A DNA stretch of 64,000 bases from Vibrio sp. NTOU-M3 (GTDB lineage: Bacteria; Pseudomonadota; Gammaproteobacteria; Enterobacterales; Vibrionaceae), in contig NZ_CP162101.1 of NCBI RefSeq assembly GCF_040869035.1, forward strand, positions 1,240,001 through 1,304,000. The letters run 5' to 3'. The notes beneath the pieces are model-generated. The model saw nothing but the letters and a program-made list of their open reading frames with translations, made no database searches and had not been told where the DNA came from. Shown in pieces: positions 47,531 through 57,777 of the stretch. Numbering within the stretch: the stretch's first letter is position 1; every line of letters starts with the position of its first letter. The position numbers were made by a program, and so were the translations under genes.

Positions 47531-49381
47531 TTAATCCTGCACAAAAAACTCATCAGAGCTTATAACTAACTGTAATACCTGTTGTATAAGCCATGTATGG
47601 AAAGGTTTTCCTCCAGACTTATCTATATGGTTTCGGATAGAATCCCTTAGTTCATCAGTCATTTCTCCACCAAAAAAGACTAAGTCAATTTTGTTTATAA
47701 ACATTTCTACATCCTGATGCCTAGCAAGTACAGAGTAGTCAGGCAAAAGTGGAGATGTATAAGATATTACAAACTTTCTCATATAGTTATAAGTTGAAAT
47801 ATAATTTGACCATGTTAATAACTCCATTTCAGGTGAAACAATGTCCGTGCCATTGATTTTGTATTCTGGAGAATAAAAATTAAATACAGAATTCGCTCGT
47901 AATGGACCTTGTTGAGCTCTGTAATATGCTCTATCGCTATATAGTTCTTTTTCTGATGAGAATTGTACGTTCATTGCCCGGAATAGGTTCATTACTGTAA
48001 GTATTGGTTCTTTCACTTTTATAGGTGGTTTTTGGCCAAAGCCAAGAGCTTCTTTATCTGTTAAAATAGCTTTTACAACAGCACCAATATCTCCTCGCAC
48101 ATTTTGGCCATTATTTATAAAGACATTTGCTATGCGAGCTATATATTCTGGTGAAGGATCAGATGATACTAACCTTTGAATCATATGTTTTGCAAAAAAA
48201 GGAGGAGTGTTTTTATGGAAGAATAAAATATCCAAAACATTGTCTAAATCTTCTGTTGCAGACTGACCAGCAGGAACAATTGTACCAAGTATTATTTTTT
48301 CTCCATTATCATGTTTGCTGTTATTAGCTACCATTTGTTTAGTAAGGTTAAAATCATCAACTTTCTTTTTCCATCCTGTAAATGCTCTTGCAATATTTTT
48401 TACATCATCCTGACTATATGATGCTATACGATCTCCGTTTTGATCTTTATACAAAGAACCATCTAAATTAAGTTGATAAAGTCCAATAGTAAAAAGTTGC
48501 ATAATTTCACGTGCATAATTCTCGTCCGGCATAGCACCTGTTATTATGTTTTCTTTTTCACTATTTATCATTGTTAAGTAAATACCCATCGCAGGGTGAA
48601 GCGTTACTGTTTTAAGTAGATCTCGAAAATTTCCGAATGCACCAAAAACTAGTTCATCGTAGTAGTTAACCATAGACATTGGTTTGTTGTGCAAGCTGCC
48701 ATATCTTGATATTACGAACAGTTGACTTAGTGCAAATGCGGTTCTTTGACGTAGTTGATCTTCACTTTTTGTTGCAATTCTCAACCAAACGTCTTCTCGT
48801 GATTCTTGAGTTTCGTCTAACTGTTGAAAGAGGTTCTGATGTGAGGTTGGAGGGATATCTATTTGCTTATTGATCCAACGTAAGAAGTTCACTTGTTTTC
48901 TAGTTTCCAATTCTGATGAAGTTGGACCAAAACTTGCCTGTTGCAAAAACCTATGATGTTGGTCAAGTGTCGGTGACATAGTCTGAAAATTTAGGTCTAG
49001 GTGTTTGGTTAAACCTTGAGTATCCATGTATTCAATTTCGATCTCAGTAGGGCCTGAAGCAAGTGCGTAGAATGAAATGGAGTTCAAAGTTAAATCACTA
49101 ATTATTCCAGAGTCTTTTTTAAACGATGCATTGGTAAGTAATATAGATTCAGCCTTTAACTTATCTGATATTTGCTTAGATGTTAAAGTTACTTCTTTGC
49201 CTACTTCGAATTTGCCTTCAATATCTAATGTTCTTGAAAATTGGGTGTCATCGTCGCTTTCATGTTGTTTTGATTTATTCTCTTCCAAATGAGAATTTAC
49301 TCTAGAATCACTGTTACAACCCATTATTAATCCAGAGGTTATAAGAAGTGTAATTGCACTACTTAACGTTGTTAATTTCAT
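47531..49381 (-). CDS. DUF1800 lipoprotein
   Basis: Protein of 616 residues with a lipoprotein signal (lipobox IMGC, Cys22) and an N-terminal Ig-like part (about 50-130). The DUF1800 core follows from HHRFLQQASFGPT, with LRQRTAFALSQLFVIS, YYDELVFGAFGNFRDLL, HPAMGIYL, MPDENYAREIMQLFTIGLY and VKNIARAFTGW. It is partner to the DUF1501 protein, 4 bp downstream. The base composition is visibly AT-richer than the surrounding genes, suggesting acquisition or low expression. It is probably anchored at the cell envelope facing the Tat-exported partner. Confidence 0.9.
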   Translation of the reverse strand: MKLTTLSSAITLLITSGLIMGCNSDSRVNSHLEENKSKQHESDDDTQFSRTLDIEGKFEVGKEVTLTSKQISDKLKAESILLTNASFKKDSGIISDLTLNSISFYALASGPTEIEIEYMDTQGLTKHLDLNFQTMSPTLDQHHRFLQQASFGPTSSELETRKQVNFLRWINKQIDIPPTSHQNLFQQLDETQESREDVWLRIATKSEDQLRQRTAFALSQLFVISRYGSLHNKPMSMVNYYDELVFGAFGNFRDLLKTVTLHPAMGIYLTMINSEKENIITGAMPDENYAREIMQLFTIGLYQLNLDGSLYKDQNGDRIASYSQDDVKNIARAFTGWKKKVDDFNLTKQMVANNSKHDNGEKIILGTIVPAGQSATEDLDNVLDILFFHKNTPPFFAKHMIQRLVSSDPSPEYIARIANVFINNGQNVRGDIGAVVKAILTDKEALGFGQKPPIKVKEPILTVMNLFRAMNVQFSSEKELYSDRAYYRAQQGPLRANSVFNFYSPEYKINGTDIVSPEMELLTWSNYISTYNYMRKFVISYTSPLLPDYSVLARHQDVEMFINKIDLVFFGGEMTDELRDSIRNHIDKSGGKPFHTWLIQQVLQLVISSDEFFVQD

Positions 49382-49467
49382 GCTTACTCCGATTTAATGC
49401 TTTTAGATTATGTGTTCGTATTTCTGATTGCTTACAAGGCTCGGATTTAGCTTGTCTATCAGTGTTG

Positions 49468-49489
49468 ATTAATGTGTTAATACATTAAT
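49468..49489. promoter_or_regulatory. Palindrome ATTAATGT-N6-ACATTAAT upstream of the DUF1800 gene
   Basis: Perfect 8-bp arms, 87 bp before the DUF1800 start. It is the only clear structure in the 535-bp AT-rich spacer 49382-49917, which otherwise holds no gene I can support. Confidence 0.5.
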
Positions 49490-49917
49490 TATGGGCTGCA
49501 ATTTCACCATTTTATTAGGGGTGTAGGGGTGTTTGTTGTGAAAAGTGGAATCAGTGTCATACTAAATAATACTAACTAGAATGCCGCTAAACTATAGTGC
49601 TAGTGTGGGAATTATTTACTCCAATGGATAATAATGTCTATATATAAAAGATGTATGATATGGTCTTATTTTTGGGTCTTGTTTTGTCTCAAATTTAGCA
49701 CATAAATGGTGCATTTTTACTGAGATGAATTAATTTCAAGTGATGTTGTGAATATAAATTTATTAAAGGTTTTCGAAGACGTAATTAAGATTATTAAGGA
49801 GAAGGTTTTTGTGTGGCTAATAGAACAAAAAATCGATCTTAATGTGGTCAATAATTACCGATTTAATTTTTATTTTATTAAAAGTTACTGATTGATATCG
49901 TTATAATAAAAAAAGGA

Positions 49918-50829
49918 TTAGAATTTCATCTCATGTTGCGCAAAGTCGATAAAAGCTCTTAAGCGAGCTGGTATGTATTTACTTTGTGCGTATTGCATCG
50001 CTATCGCACCATGGTAATTGCTCTTTATTGTCCAGTCAGACAGTACCCTTTGAACATTCCCTTGCTTCAATGCATCTCGTATTACAAAGTCATGGAAGAT
50101 GCCTATCCCCAAACCCGCTTTGACGCCATTTAAGCGCATTTGTGAATGATTAACAGCATAATGGCCTGATACTGCTACAGAATGGAAATCATCATCTTTA
50201 AAAAACGACCAAATATTGTCCCTGTCATTTTCTGCAAGGTATAAGCAGTCATGTTGGGTCAGTTCAGTGGGGTGTAATGGCTCTCCTTGTTTTGCTAAAT
50301 ATTGAGGGGAAGCGCAAAGAACGAGATTGGTTTGAGCGATTTCTTTCAACACTAGGTTTTCGTCTGGCTTATCCGTGAGTTTGAAGGCAACATCAATGCC
50401 ATCACGAAGTATATCTATCTCACCATCTGCGACTCTCAATTTTAGCTGAATTGCAGGGTATTTCTTTAAAAACGGAATAACAAAAGGCTGTAGAACGGAA
50501 TTTAAAAAGGCTTCAGGAGCTGCAACAGTCACTGAGCCTGATGCTTTATCATGCTCGCGAGCGGAAAGCTCTACGGCTTGTTGTGCGGCATTGAGCATGA
50601 CGACGGATTGCTCAAAAACCTTCTGCCCAGTTTGAGTAATAAGTAATTTACGCGTTGTCCGTTGAAAAAGCTTTACTTGAAGCGCCTGTTCTAAACGTGT
50701 TACGAGTTTACTTAACGCTGACGGTGTTACCCCCAGTTTTTTTGCAGCAGCGGTAAAACTGCCTTCGTTTACAATTTCGACGTAAGCAGCAAGGTCGGGC
50801 AACAGGGCCAATAGTTTTTGGTTGACCAT
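49918..50829 (-). CDS. LysR family transcriptional regulator
   Basis: Regulator of 303 residues: winged helix-turn-helix at the N-terminus (YVEIVNEGSFTAAAKKLGVTPSALSKLVTRLEQAL, about 16-50) and a periplasmic-binding-type effector domain (about 90-300). The pattern FTAAAKKLGVTPSALSKLV and GSVTVAAPEAF is that of the CrgA/DsdC-like group of LysR proteins. Target and effector are unknown. It is not divergent from any gene, so its target is not obvious from context. Confidence 0.92.
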   Translation of the reverse strand: MVNQKLLALLPDLAAYVEIVNEGSFTAAAKKLGVTPSALSKLVTRLEQALQVKLFQRTTRKLLITQTGQKVFEQSVVMLNAAQQAVELSAREHDKASGSVTVAAPEAFLNSVLQPFVIPFLKKYPAIQLKLRVADGEIDILRDGIDVAFKLTDKPDENLVLKEIAQTNLVLCASPQYLAKQGEPLHPTELTQHDCLYLAENDRDNIWSFFKDDDFHSVAVSGHYAVNHSQMRLNGVKAGLGIGIFHDFVIRDALKQGNVQRVLSDWTIKSNYHGAIAMQYAQSKYIPARLRAFIDFAQHEMKF

Positions 50830-50895
50830 AGTAAGAACTCAGTAACAAATTACTGGTAAGAATTATTCCTTAAAACGATACAAAAATCACGTTAG

Positions 50896-50921
50896 AAAAA
50901 AGCCCTGAATGACAGGGCTTT
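50896..50921 (-). terminator. Terminator of the second chemoreceptor gene
   Basis: AAGCCCTG / CAGGGCTT stem with a 5-nt loop and T6 on the minus strand, 7 bp after the stop codon. Confidence 0.9.
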
Positions 50922-50927
50922 GTGAGG

Positions 50928-52559
50928 TTAAACTTTGAATTCAGCAACTAAGTCATCCAACTTCTGACATTGCTCTGAAAGACTGATACAAGCGTTGTCC
51001 GCGCTGTTCACCATCTCGACCATTTGATGGCTATTATCGGCAATTCGTTGAACATTAGCATTTACTTCGTTACTGACATGAGATTGTTGAGTTGCAGCAG
51101 TTGCGATCTCGGTGTTCATCTGATTCATTTGTCCTATCGATTGACGAATAACGCTAAGCGAATTAGTTGCGGTTTCTGCCATCGTTATCGTGCTATCACT
51201 GCTGTTTTTACTTGAAGCCATGACAGTGACAGCTTGTTGCGCTCCTGCTTGAAGTTTTTCGATCATGGCCTGAATCTCACCGGTACTTTCCTGTGTACGA
51301 CTGGCTAGGGAGCGGACTTCGTCAGCAACGACAGCAAAACCTCTACCTTGTTCACCTGCGCGTGCTGCTTCAATGGCTGCATTTAGTGCGAGTAGGTTTG
51401 TTTGGTCAGCGATACCACGAATAACATCCAATATAGAGACAATATTATTGACATCACTATCGAGGTGATGAATTACGTTGCTTGCATTTTCAATATCTTT
51501 GGAAAGTGCCTGAATTGATGTAACGGTGTCTTGAAGTGTCTGGTTAGTTTGGTTGGCCTCAAGGCTTGCGTTATCACTAGCTGTAGCGGCTTCATTTGCA
51601 TTTTGGCTCACTGTTTGGCTCGTGACTTCCATTTCGTTAACGGCGGTCGCTACAGCATCACTTTCTTGCTGTTGGTCACCACTAAATTCGGCGATGTGCT
51701 GGGTCAGTGATTTAATATTCTCCATTTCGGCACGTACGGCGTTTGATGAAATAATCACTTCTTCTACTGTGGTGTGGATTTTACTCACAAATTGATTGAA
51801 AGAAGACGCCAGCGCACCAAGTTCATCCGACGTGTTCACTGGGATTCTTTTCGACAAGTCTCCTTCACCTTGCGCAATATCAGCCATCATATGTTCAATT
51901 TCTTTAATCGGTTTGATTACGAATTGTCTTGCGATGAAAAGTGCGAATAGTGCAGCGATAACAATGATTGCCGACAGTAAGGAAGAAAATAGTGTGGTTG
52001 TTTCAATTGACTCAGAGACTTGAGTTCGAAGCCTATCTTGCTCAGTTTCGATCAACTTACTGATTGTTTTGAGTTGTTTTCGAATAATGATGAACTGAGC
52101 TTCAAAGTCATTCAGGTTGGTTTCATAGTACTCAACAGCTTGCCTAGGGTCTGCAAACATAGGTTCGTAGAGATTTATCCATTTAGACGTGGCTTCAACC
52201 AATTTGCTCAGTTCCGCAGCATCTTCACTAGGCAAAATTCCTGCATCGAAGAGTGTCGCGACTTTTTCCATTCTTGGTACGGCTTTGTATGCATTGTCTT
52301 TAAACTCAAAAGTATGGTGCTCAATTTCTTGGTCGTTTTCTGCCTGAGCCACACCGTTTGCTGCAACCATCACTTGGTATAGATCGCGATAGGCATCCTC
52401 TAAACTTCCAAATACGGGTTGGACCTGCTCATTAAGCTGAGAGTTTAACGCCTTCTGCTTTTGACCTTGAAAGACAACCATACCAGCGGAAATAATCGCC
52501 ACGGTGAGTATGACCGACATGGGTATAGTAATTTTGTTTGAGATAGATAACTTCAACAT
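50928..52559 (-). CDS. Methyl-accepting chemotaxis protein
   Basis: Chemoreceptor of 543 residues with membrane helices near 10-30 and 190-212, a helical periplasmic sensor of about 155 residues between them, HAMP (about 213-265), and a signalling domain with the hairpin tip [19 protein letters not shown]. The ligand is unknown. It is a single-gene unit. It differs from the receptor at 170-1906 in the sensor but shares nearly the same tip, so both should feed the same CheA/CheW array. Confidence 0.95.
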   Translation of the reverse strand: MLKLSISNKITIPMSVILTVAIISAGMVVFQGQKQKALNSQLNEQVQPVFGSLEDAYRDLYQVMVAANGVAQAENDQEIEHHTFEFKDNAYKAVPRMEKVATLFDAGILPSEDAAELSKLVEATSKWINLYEPMFADPRQAVEYYETNLNDFEAQFIIIRKQLKTISKLIETEQDRLRTQVSESIETTTLFSSLLSAIIVIAALFALFIARQFVIKPIKEIEHMMADIAQGEGDLSKRIPVNTSDELGALASSFNQFVSKIHTTVEEVIISSNAVRAEMENIKSLTQHIAEFSGDQQQESDAVATAVNEMEVTSQTVSQNANEAATASDNASLEANQTNQTLQDTVTSIQALSKDIENASNVIHHLDSDVNNIVSILDVIRGIADQTNLLALNAAIEAARAGEQGRGFAVVADEVRSLASRTQESTGEIQAMIEKLQAGAQQAVTVMASSKNSSDSTITMAETATNSLSVIRQSIGQMNQMNTEIATAATQQSHVSNEVNANVQRIADNSHQMVEMVNSADNACISLSEQCQKLDDLVAEFKV

Positions 52560-52666
52560 AAAACTTCCTTGTGTGAATTCTGCTGGTTCTATAAGAGTAA
52601 CTTAAAAGAAATTTAACGATATTAATGTGACCAAACCGTATATTAAACAGTTAGATAGAGAAAAAA

Positions 52667-52686
52667 GTGTGTCATGTATGACACAC
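52667..52686. other. Perfect palindrome with 9-bp arms between the chemoreceptor and kbl
   Basis: Arms GTGTGTCAT and ATGACACAC around a 2-bp centre, preceded on the plus strand by six A residues. Read on the minus strand this is a hairpin followed by TTTTTT, like a terminator, yet no minus-strand gene precedes it. It could equally be an operator for either divergent gene. Confidence 0.55.
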
Positions 52687-52848
52687 GGTAAGATGGATTT
52701 GTTCCTGTCATTCATGAATGTTTTTCCATTTGGCAGGATAATGAAAAGCCACAGCTTGATTTACACTTGAGTGAACGACAAATGGCTATTAAGAGCCAGA
52801 AAAGTAAGCCACATGCTTGCGCTCACAATAACTAGGAAGGAATTTGAA

Positions 52849-54045
52849 ATGTCTTCTGCATTCTACCAACAGATCCAACAACAACTTGAAGAAGTAAAGG
52901 CTGAAGGTCTTTACAAATCAGAGCGTGTCATTACCTCTCAGCAACAAGCGGAAGTAAAAATATCTACTGGCGAAGAAGTACTGAATTTCTGTGCCAACAA
53001 CTACCTTGGTCTTGCTAACCACCCAGCACTTATTGAAGCGGGTAAAGAGGGCATGGATGTCCATGGTTTTGGTATGGCATCAGTGCGCTTTATCTGTGGT
53101 ACTCAAGACATCCATAAAGAACTAGAACAAAAACTATCTAAGTTCTTGGGTAAAGAAGACACTATCCTTTATACCTCTTGTTTCGATGCTAACGCGGGTC
53201 TGTTTGAAACCATTCTTGGCAAAGAAGACGCGATCATTTCTGATGCACTAAACCACGCCTCAATCATTGACGGTGTTCGTCTGTGTAAGGCGATGCGTTT
53301 CCGCTACTCAAACAACAACATGGAAGAGCTAGAACAGCAACTGATCGCGGCGAAAGAAGCCGGTGCTCGCAACATCCTGATTGTCACTGATGGTGTATTC
53401 TCAATGGACGGCGTGGTGGCTAACCTTCCTGCAATTTGTGACCTTGCTGACAAGTACGGTGCACTCACTATGGTTGATGATTCGCACGCCGTTGGCTTCA
53501 TGGGCAAAACAGGTGCTGGTACTCACGAATACCACGATGTTGTAGACCGTATCGACCTAATCACAGGTACGCTAGGTAAAGCGATGGGCGGTGCATCAGG
53601 CGGTTACACTTCTGGCAAAGCGGAAGTGATCGATTGGTTACGCCAACGTTCTCGTCCATACCTATTTTCTAACTCAGTGGCTCCTGCAATCGTCAATGCT
53701 TCAATTCGTGTTCTTGACCTGCTTGAAGAAAGCGGTGACCTGCGCGACCGTTTATGGGAAAACGCAGCGCATTTCCGTACACGTATGGAAGCGGCTGGCT
53801 TCACTATGGGCGGTGCTGACCACGCAATCATTCCAATTATGCTTGGTGACGCAAAAGTCGCTGCTGAGTTTGCTGAGCGCGCTCTTGAGAAAGGTATCTA
53901 CGTCATCGGCTTCTCATTCCCTGTAGTACCAAAAGGTCAAGCACGTATTCGTACACAAATGTCAGCTGCACATTCTCGTGAGCAGCTAGATCGCGCTATC
54001 GATGCGTTTATCGAAGTAGGGCGTGACATGGAGATCATCAAATAA
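52849..54045 (+). CDS. kbl: 2-amino-3-ketobutyrate CoA ligase (glycine C-acetyltransferase)
   Basis: PLP enzyme that splits 2-amino-3-ketobutyrate with CoA into glycine and acetyl-CoA, the second step of threonine degradation. It has 398 residues from ATG 52849 (GGAAGG ribosome site); a longer frame to 52771 is not supported. It has family segments [40 protein letters not shown] and the PLP-lysine [12 protein letters not shown]. It overlaps tdh by one base (TAATG), coupling the two enzymes whose intermediate is unstable. Confidence 0.97.
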   Translation: MSSAFYQQIQQQLEEVKAEGLYKSERVITSQQQAEVKISTGEEVLNFCANNYLGLANHPALIEAGKEGMDVHGFGMASVRFICGTQDIHKELEQKLSKFLGKEDTILYTSCFDANAGLFETILGKEDAIISDALNHASIIDGVRLCKAMRFRYSNNNMEELEQQLIAAKEAGARNILIVTDGVFSMDGVVANLPAICDLADKYGALTMVDDSHAVGFMGKTGAGTHEYHDVVDRIDLITGTLGKAMGGASGGYTSGKAEVIDWLRQRSRPYLFSNSVAPAIVNASIRVLDLLEESGDLRDRLWENAAHFRTRMEAAGFTMGGADHAIIPIMLGDAKVAAEFAERALEKGIYVIGFSFPVVPKGQARIRTQMSAAHSREQLDRAIDAFIEVGRDMEIIK

Positions 54046-55076
54046 TGAAAATTAAAGCACTATCAAAACTAAAGCCTGAAGAAGGCATCTGGATGACTGA
54101 GGTTGAAAAGCCGGAAGTTGGTCACAACGACATTCTGATCAAAATTAAGAAAACTGCAATTTGCGGGACTGATGTCCACATCTACAACTGGGACGAATGG
54201 TCACAAAAAACAATTCCAGTGCCTATGGTTGTTGGTCATGAATACGTGGGTGAAGTGGTCGAAATTGGCCAAGAAGTTCGTGGCTTTGAAATCGGTGACC
54301 GTGTTTCAGGTGAGGGCCATATTACATGTGGTCATTGCCGAAACTGCCGCGGTGGTCGTACTCACTTATGTCGCAATACAGTGGGGGTTGGCGTAAACCG
54401 TGAGGGGGCATTCGCCGAGTATTTGGTGATCCCTGCATTCAATGCATTCAAGATACCGGAAGGCATTTCTGACGATTTAGCCTCTATCTTCGACCCGTTT
54501 GGTAATGCTGTACACACCGCACTTTCTTTTGATTTAGTTGGTGAAGATGTACTGATCACAGGTGCAGGCCCTATTGGTATCATGGCTGCGGCAGTCGCGA
54601 AACACGTTGGTGCTCGCCATGTAGTGATCACTGATGTGAACGAATACCGTTTAGAACTTGCTCGTAAGATGGGCGTAACACGTGCCGTCAACGTGGCTGA
54701 AGAAAAATTAGAAGATGTAATGGCTGAATTAGGCATGACCGAAGGCTTTGACGTAGGTCTAGAGATGTCAGGTAACCCAGCTGCATTTAACTCAATGCTA
54801 ACGACGATGAACCACGGTGGCCGTATTGCACTACTAGGCATTCCGCCATCTGACATGGGGATCGATTGGAACCAAGTTATTTTCAAAGGCTTGGTTATCA
54901 AAGGCATTTATGGGCGTGAAATGTTTGAAACTTGGTACAAAATGGCTTCATTAATTCAATCAGGCCTAGACCTAACGCCAATCATTACACACCACTTCAA
55001 GATTGACGATTTCCAACAAGGCTTTGATATCATGCGCAGCGGTATGTCAGGCAAAGTGATTCTAGATTGGGAATAA
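54045..55076 (+). CDS. tdh: L-threonine 3-dehydrogenase
   Basis: Zinc-dependent medium-chain dehydrogenase that oxidises L-threonine to 2-amino-3-ketobutyrate with NAD. It has 343 residues with catalytic zinc ligands in [15 protein letters not shown] and [10 protein letters not shown], the structural zinc cysteines in [15 protein letters not shown], and the NAD fold [17 protein letters not shown]. It is in an operon with kbl and ended by a strong terminator. Confidence 0.97.
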   Translation: MKIKALSKLKPEEGIWMTEVEKPEVGHNDILIKIKKTAICGTDVHIYNWDEWSQKTIPVPMVVGHEYVGEVVEIGQEVRGFEIGDRVSGEGHITCGHCRNCRGGRTHLCRNTVGVGVNREGAFAEYLVIPAFNAFKIPEGISDDLASIFDPFGNAVHTALSFDLVGEDVLITGAGPIGIMAAAVAKHVGARHVVITDVNEYRLELARKMGVTRAVNVAEEKLEDVMAELGMTEGFDVGLEMSGNPAAFNSMLTTMNHGGRIALLGIPPSDMGIDWNQVIFKGLVIKGIYGREMFETWYKMASLIQSGLDLTPIITHHFKIDDFQQGFDIMRSGMSGKVILDWE

Positions 55077-55096
55077 CTTTCATAAATGAAATCCTC

Positions 55097-55127
55097 AAAA
55101 GGCCAAGCACAAGTGCTTGGCCTTTTT
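55097..55127 (+). terminator. Terminator of the kbl-tdh operon
   Basis: AAGGCCAAGCAC / GTGCTTGGCCTT long stem followed by T5. Confidence 0.93.
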
Positions 55128-55306
55128 CTTTCTCCTGGGGCAGAAGCGGCAACACCACTGAAAACAAAGTAAATTATTAATTTCAGTTAAACATCGCTAT
55201 CAGTTCCATTTATAACCTGAAAACAAAGTTTGTATGTTGTCACTTTTGCGCTGGGTGTGTTTACCATAATTCTGAAATTCAGTTGGTCTATTGCAAGGAG
55301 ATAATA

Positions 55307-56026
55307 ATGAAGAAGACAACAGTTGCTTTTTTGGTTATGGCATTAACAAGCGGTATGGTGAGCGCTTCTGAGTGGGGATATAAAGGAGACCATGGTCCGG
55401 AGCATTGGGGAGAGTTTGCAAGTGAGTGTGCAGTAGGTAAAAACCAAAGTCCAATTAATATTGATAATGGTGTTGAAGCCAAGTTAAGCAAGCTTCATGT
55501 TGATTACAAAGGCAATGTGGTTGGTCTAACGAATAATGGACACACACTACAAGCTGTTGTTGATGGAAAGAATACGTTTACTATCGACGGTAAAGAATTC
55601 AAATTAGCACAATTTCACTTTCATACGCCGTCAGAAAATTTAATTAAAGATAAACAGTATCCATTAGAAGCGCACTTTGTTAATGCGGATAAAGATGGAA
55701 ACTTAGCGGTTTTAGCCGTCATGTTTGAAACGGGGAAAGTGAGTGCAGAGCTCGCTAAGTTAACGGAGATCATGCCAAATAAAGATCAAACGGTGACATT
55801 GAAATCTTCTTTTGCGGTTAAAGACTTATTACCAGAGACGGGAGAATATTACCGCTTCAATGGCTCTTTAACGACGCCACCTTGTAGTGAAGGCGTGCGT
55901 TGGTTTGTATTGAAAGATGCACAATCACTCACCAGTGAGCAACAGCAACAATTGGTGAATGCTATGGGGCAAAACAATCGTCCGGTCCAAGCGAAAAATG
56001 CACGAATTGTGCTTGTTAACGATTAA
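55307..56026 (+). CDS. Periplasmic alpha-carbonic anhydrase
   Basis: Zinc enzyme interconverting CO2 and bicarbonate in the periplasm. It has 239 residues from ATG 55307 (AAGGAG ribosome site) with a Sec signal peptide ending VSASE. It shows the alpha-class hallmarks QSPINID, the three zinc histidines in QFHFHTPSE and EAHFVN, and LTTPPCSEGVRWFVL. The frame upstream to 55283 is not needed. It resembles the V. cholerae enzyme type in length and order. A single gene. Confidence 0.95.
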   Translation: MKKTTVAFLVMALTSGMVSASEWGYKGDHGPEHWGEFASECAVGKNQSPINIDNGVEAKLSKLHVDYKGNVVGLTNNGHTLQAVVDGKNTFTIDGKEFKLAQFHFHTPSENLIKDKQYPLEAHFVNADKDGNLAVLAVMFETGKVSAELAKLTEIMPNKDQTVTLKSSFAVKDLLPETGEYYRFNGSLTTPPCSEGVRWFVLKDAQSLTSEQQQQLVNAMGQNNRPVQAKNARIVLVND

Positions 56027-56035
56027 AGCCGACTA

Positions 56036-56062
56036 AGAAAAAGAGCCCACACGGTGGGCTCT
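56036..56062 (-). terminator. Terminator of the 56061 barrel gene
   Basis: AGAGCCCAC / GTGGGCTCT, 9-bp stem with a 3-nt loop. A T5 run follows on the minus strand but not on the plus strand. Confidence 0.8.
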
Positions 56063-57044
56063 ATAAATTATGGAACAACAGTTCGAACCTCAGTGTTACC
56101 ATCGCTTCTTGATACCTTTCTACGTCAGGCTCTTCCTTCCAGTTGTACTCTGGGCGAATTTCGTAATAGAGCCAATCACGCCAAATATTTTGTCGATAGC
56201 TGATGGCAATCCGCGTATTTTCCAAATAATGAAGGGGACGATTTGTACCTGAGATGCTTGCTTGGTAGTTGATGGCTTGTTTATCAGAAATATGCTGGAA
56301 CAATGTTACACCACTGCCTAAGTTCCAGCCTTTGATATCGTCTTCGTAAGTGGCCAAATTTGTCCAACGTAAGAGAAACGTTGGATTCAATGAATGGTCA
56401 ATGTCTAATTGAGTCGATTCACCCGTCAGGCGCTTTTTCTGGTATATCTTCTGGGTAATCCGCGCTAGCGTGTCATCCGAAAAGGGATAAGTATAGCGAT
56501 ATCGGGCCTCGATACCGGGTCTGGCGGTCACTTTGATATTAAAGCTCTGCTTCGCTTCACTATACCAGTCATAACGTAGGCCTAACGTTTCTTCCGCATC
56601 TGAGCGTGTGGAAGGTAATAGCTCAGTAAGATCGTCTTTTTCATCGGATTCAAAAACAAGCTTGAGTCGTTTCGTTGCCTTAGGTAAATGCAGACGAAAA
56701 CGAAGTTTAGTTTTAAATTGATACCCTTCATTTTCAATATATGAAAAATCGTTGTACCAACGGACGACAGTTCCTGCTCGACCATCTTCATCGGCCCGTT
56801 CATCAACAAAAAAATTATCAAACCAGAGGGCAGGTTGGCAGAGCTTGGTATTAAGGTAATGAAAGGCTTTATCAAGGAGATGCGAATGGTCCTGTTGACT
56901 GTGGCATAGATCTGTTTCGTTTAGTTCGTTCGAAGCATTGTTAGCCCAAGTCGAGGTAGCGTACATACCAACAAATAAAATGGAGATGGATACAACAGAA
57001 GTGTGCATAGGGGAGACCACCATCCTTGGTGACAACTGAATCAT
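56061..57044 (-). CDS. Uncharacterised exported protein, probable outer-membrane barrel
   Basis: Protein of 327 residues. An N-terminal hydrophobic segment ending STWAN acts as signal peptide, perhaps from the internal Met13. The mature part alternates short amphipathic strands rich in Tyr/Trp/Arg (FKTKLRFRLHLP, YRYTYPFSDD, TRIAISYRQNIW, YYEIRPEYNW) and ends FELLFHNL, as expected of a beta-barrel. I do not recognise the family. Its upstream neighbour (57091) is on the same strand 46 bp away, so the two may form an operon. Confidence 0.6.
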   Translation of the reverse strand: MIQLSPRMVVSPMHTSVVSISILFVGMYATSTWANNASNELNETDLCHSQQDHSHLLDKAFHYLNTKLCQPALWFDNFFVDERADEDGRAGTVVRWYNDFSYIENEGYQFKTKLRFRLHLPKATKRLKLVFESDEKDDLTELLPSTRSDAEETLGLRYDWYSEAKQSFNIKVTARPGIEARYRYTYPFSDDTLARITQKIYQKKRLTGESTQLDIDHSLNPTFLLRWTNLATYEDDIKGWNLGSGVTLFQHISDKQAINYQASISGTNRPLHYLENTRIAISYRQNIWRDWLYYEIRPEYNWKEEPDVERYQEAMVTLRFELLFHNL

Positions 57045-57090
57045 ATAAACAACGATAACTTAAATAACACAATAAGTTGTCGATAAACCT

Positions 57091-57555
57091 TTATTTTTGG
57101 GATGCGTCATTCTGTTGCTCATGGTTTTTCGCGTATTGATGGAGCAACTCGGTTAGCTCTTTCGTCCAAGCAAACGCATCTTTTGGTGCTTTTTTGATGA
57201 TCAATTCCACATGATTGCAATGTGTTTCAAGTGGGATTGTGTTTGCAAGATGGAAAGATACCGCATAAAAATGCCACAACAACAATCGCGTCATACGCAG
57301 TGTATTTTGCTGCGCATTTTCTGATCCGGAAAACAGAGCAGGGACTTCGCCCAGCGCAATAGCCGTCATGCGCAACATGGCATCAAATTGAGCCGCCTGA
57401 TATCGCTCCTCATTGGCAACTTCCTCTTGCTCGAAGGTAAATAGCTCAGACATCGACTCTTCAGGGATCAAGCGATGAATTAATCGCATGCTCAGTGTTT
57501 CTAGTTCTTCAGGCGATGCTTGTTTTAATGAGGCGTATGTGTAGTCGCGTTCCAT
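57091..57555 (-). CDS. Uncharacterised soluble helical protein
   Basis: Protein of 154 residues, acidic and mostly helical, without signal peptide or membrane helix. Stretches such as YASLKQASPEELETLSMRLIHRLIP and LRMTRLLLWHFYAVSFHLANTIPLETHC are well-formed amphipathic helices, and codon use is normal. No family recognised. The ATG is not preceded by a strong ribosome site. It lies 46 bp upstream of the barrel-like gene. Confidence 0.6.
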   Translation of the reverse strand: MERDYTYASLKQASPEELETLSMRLIHRLIPEESMSELFTFEQEEVANEERYQAAQFDAMLRMTAIALGEVPALFSGSENAQQNTLRMTRLLLWHFYAVSFHLANTIPLETHCNHVELIIKKAPKDAFAWTKELTELLHQYAKNHEQQNDASQK

Positions 57556-57748
57556 TGGTGTTTTTCTGTGACGGAAAGGGGAGGCATATTGTAGAGAAGT
57601 GCAGAAAAATTACCACTTCCAACGGTTAATTGGATGTTTGCTACCTTGGTTGTAACTAGAGCCTAGGGTGAATAATTCAAGAGCTAACGTTAGATAAAAA
57701 ATCACTAACATTTGATGGTTGATAGATTTGATAATTAGCTGAATTAAA

Positions 57749-57777
57749 TAAAAAATCCCCCCAGCAAGCTGAGGGGA
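57749..57777 (-). terminator. Orphan minus-strand terminator in the spacer before nupC
   Basis: On the minus strand CCCC-T-CAG / CTG-G-GGGG (one mismatch) is followed by TTTTTTATTT. No annotated minus-strand gene lies upstream of it as far as nupC at 58206, so it may end an unannotated small RNA transcribed from around 57800-58050. Confidence 0.65.

Noticed and set aside
52690..52848. Glycine riboswitch upstream of kbl-tdh
   Set aside because: The product pathway makes glycine, so I looked for the tandem aptamer, but the leader is too short and lacks the conserved segments.
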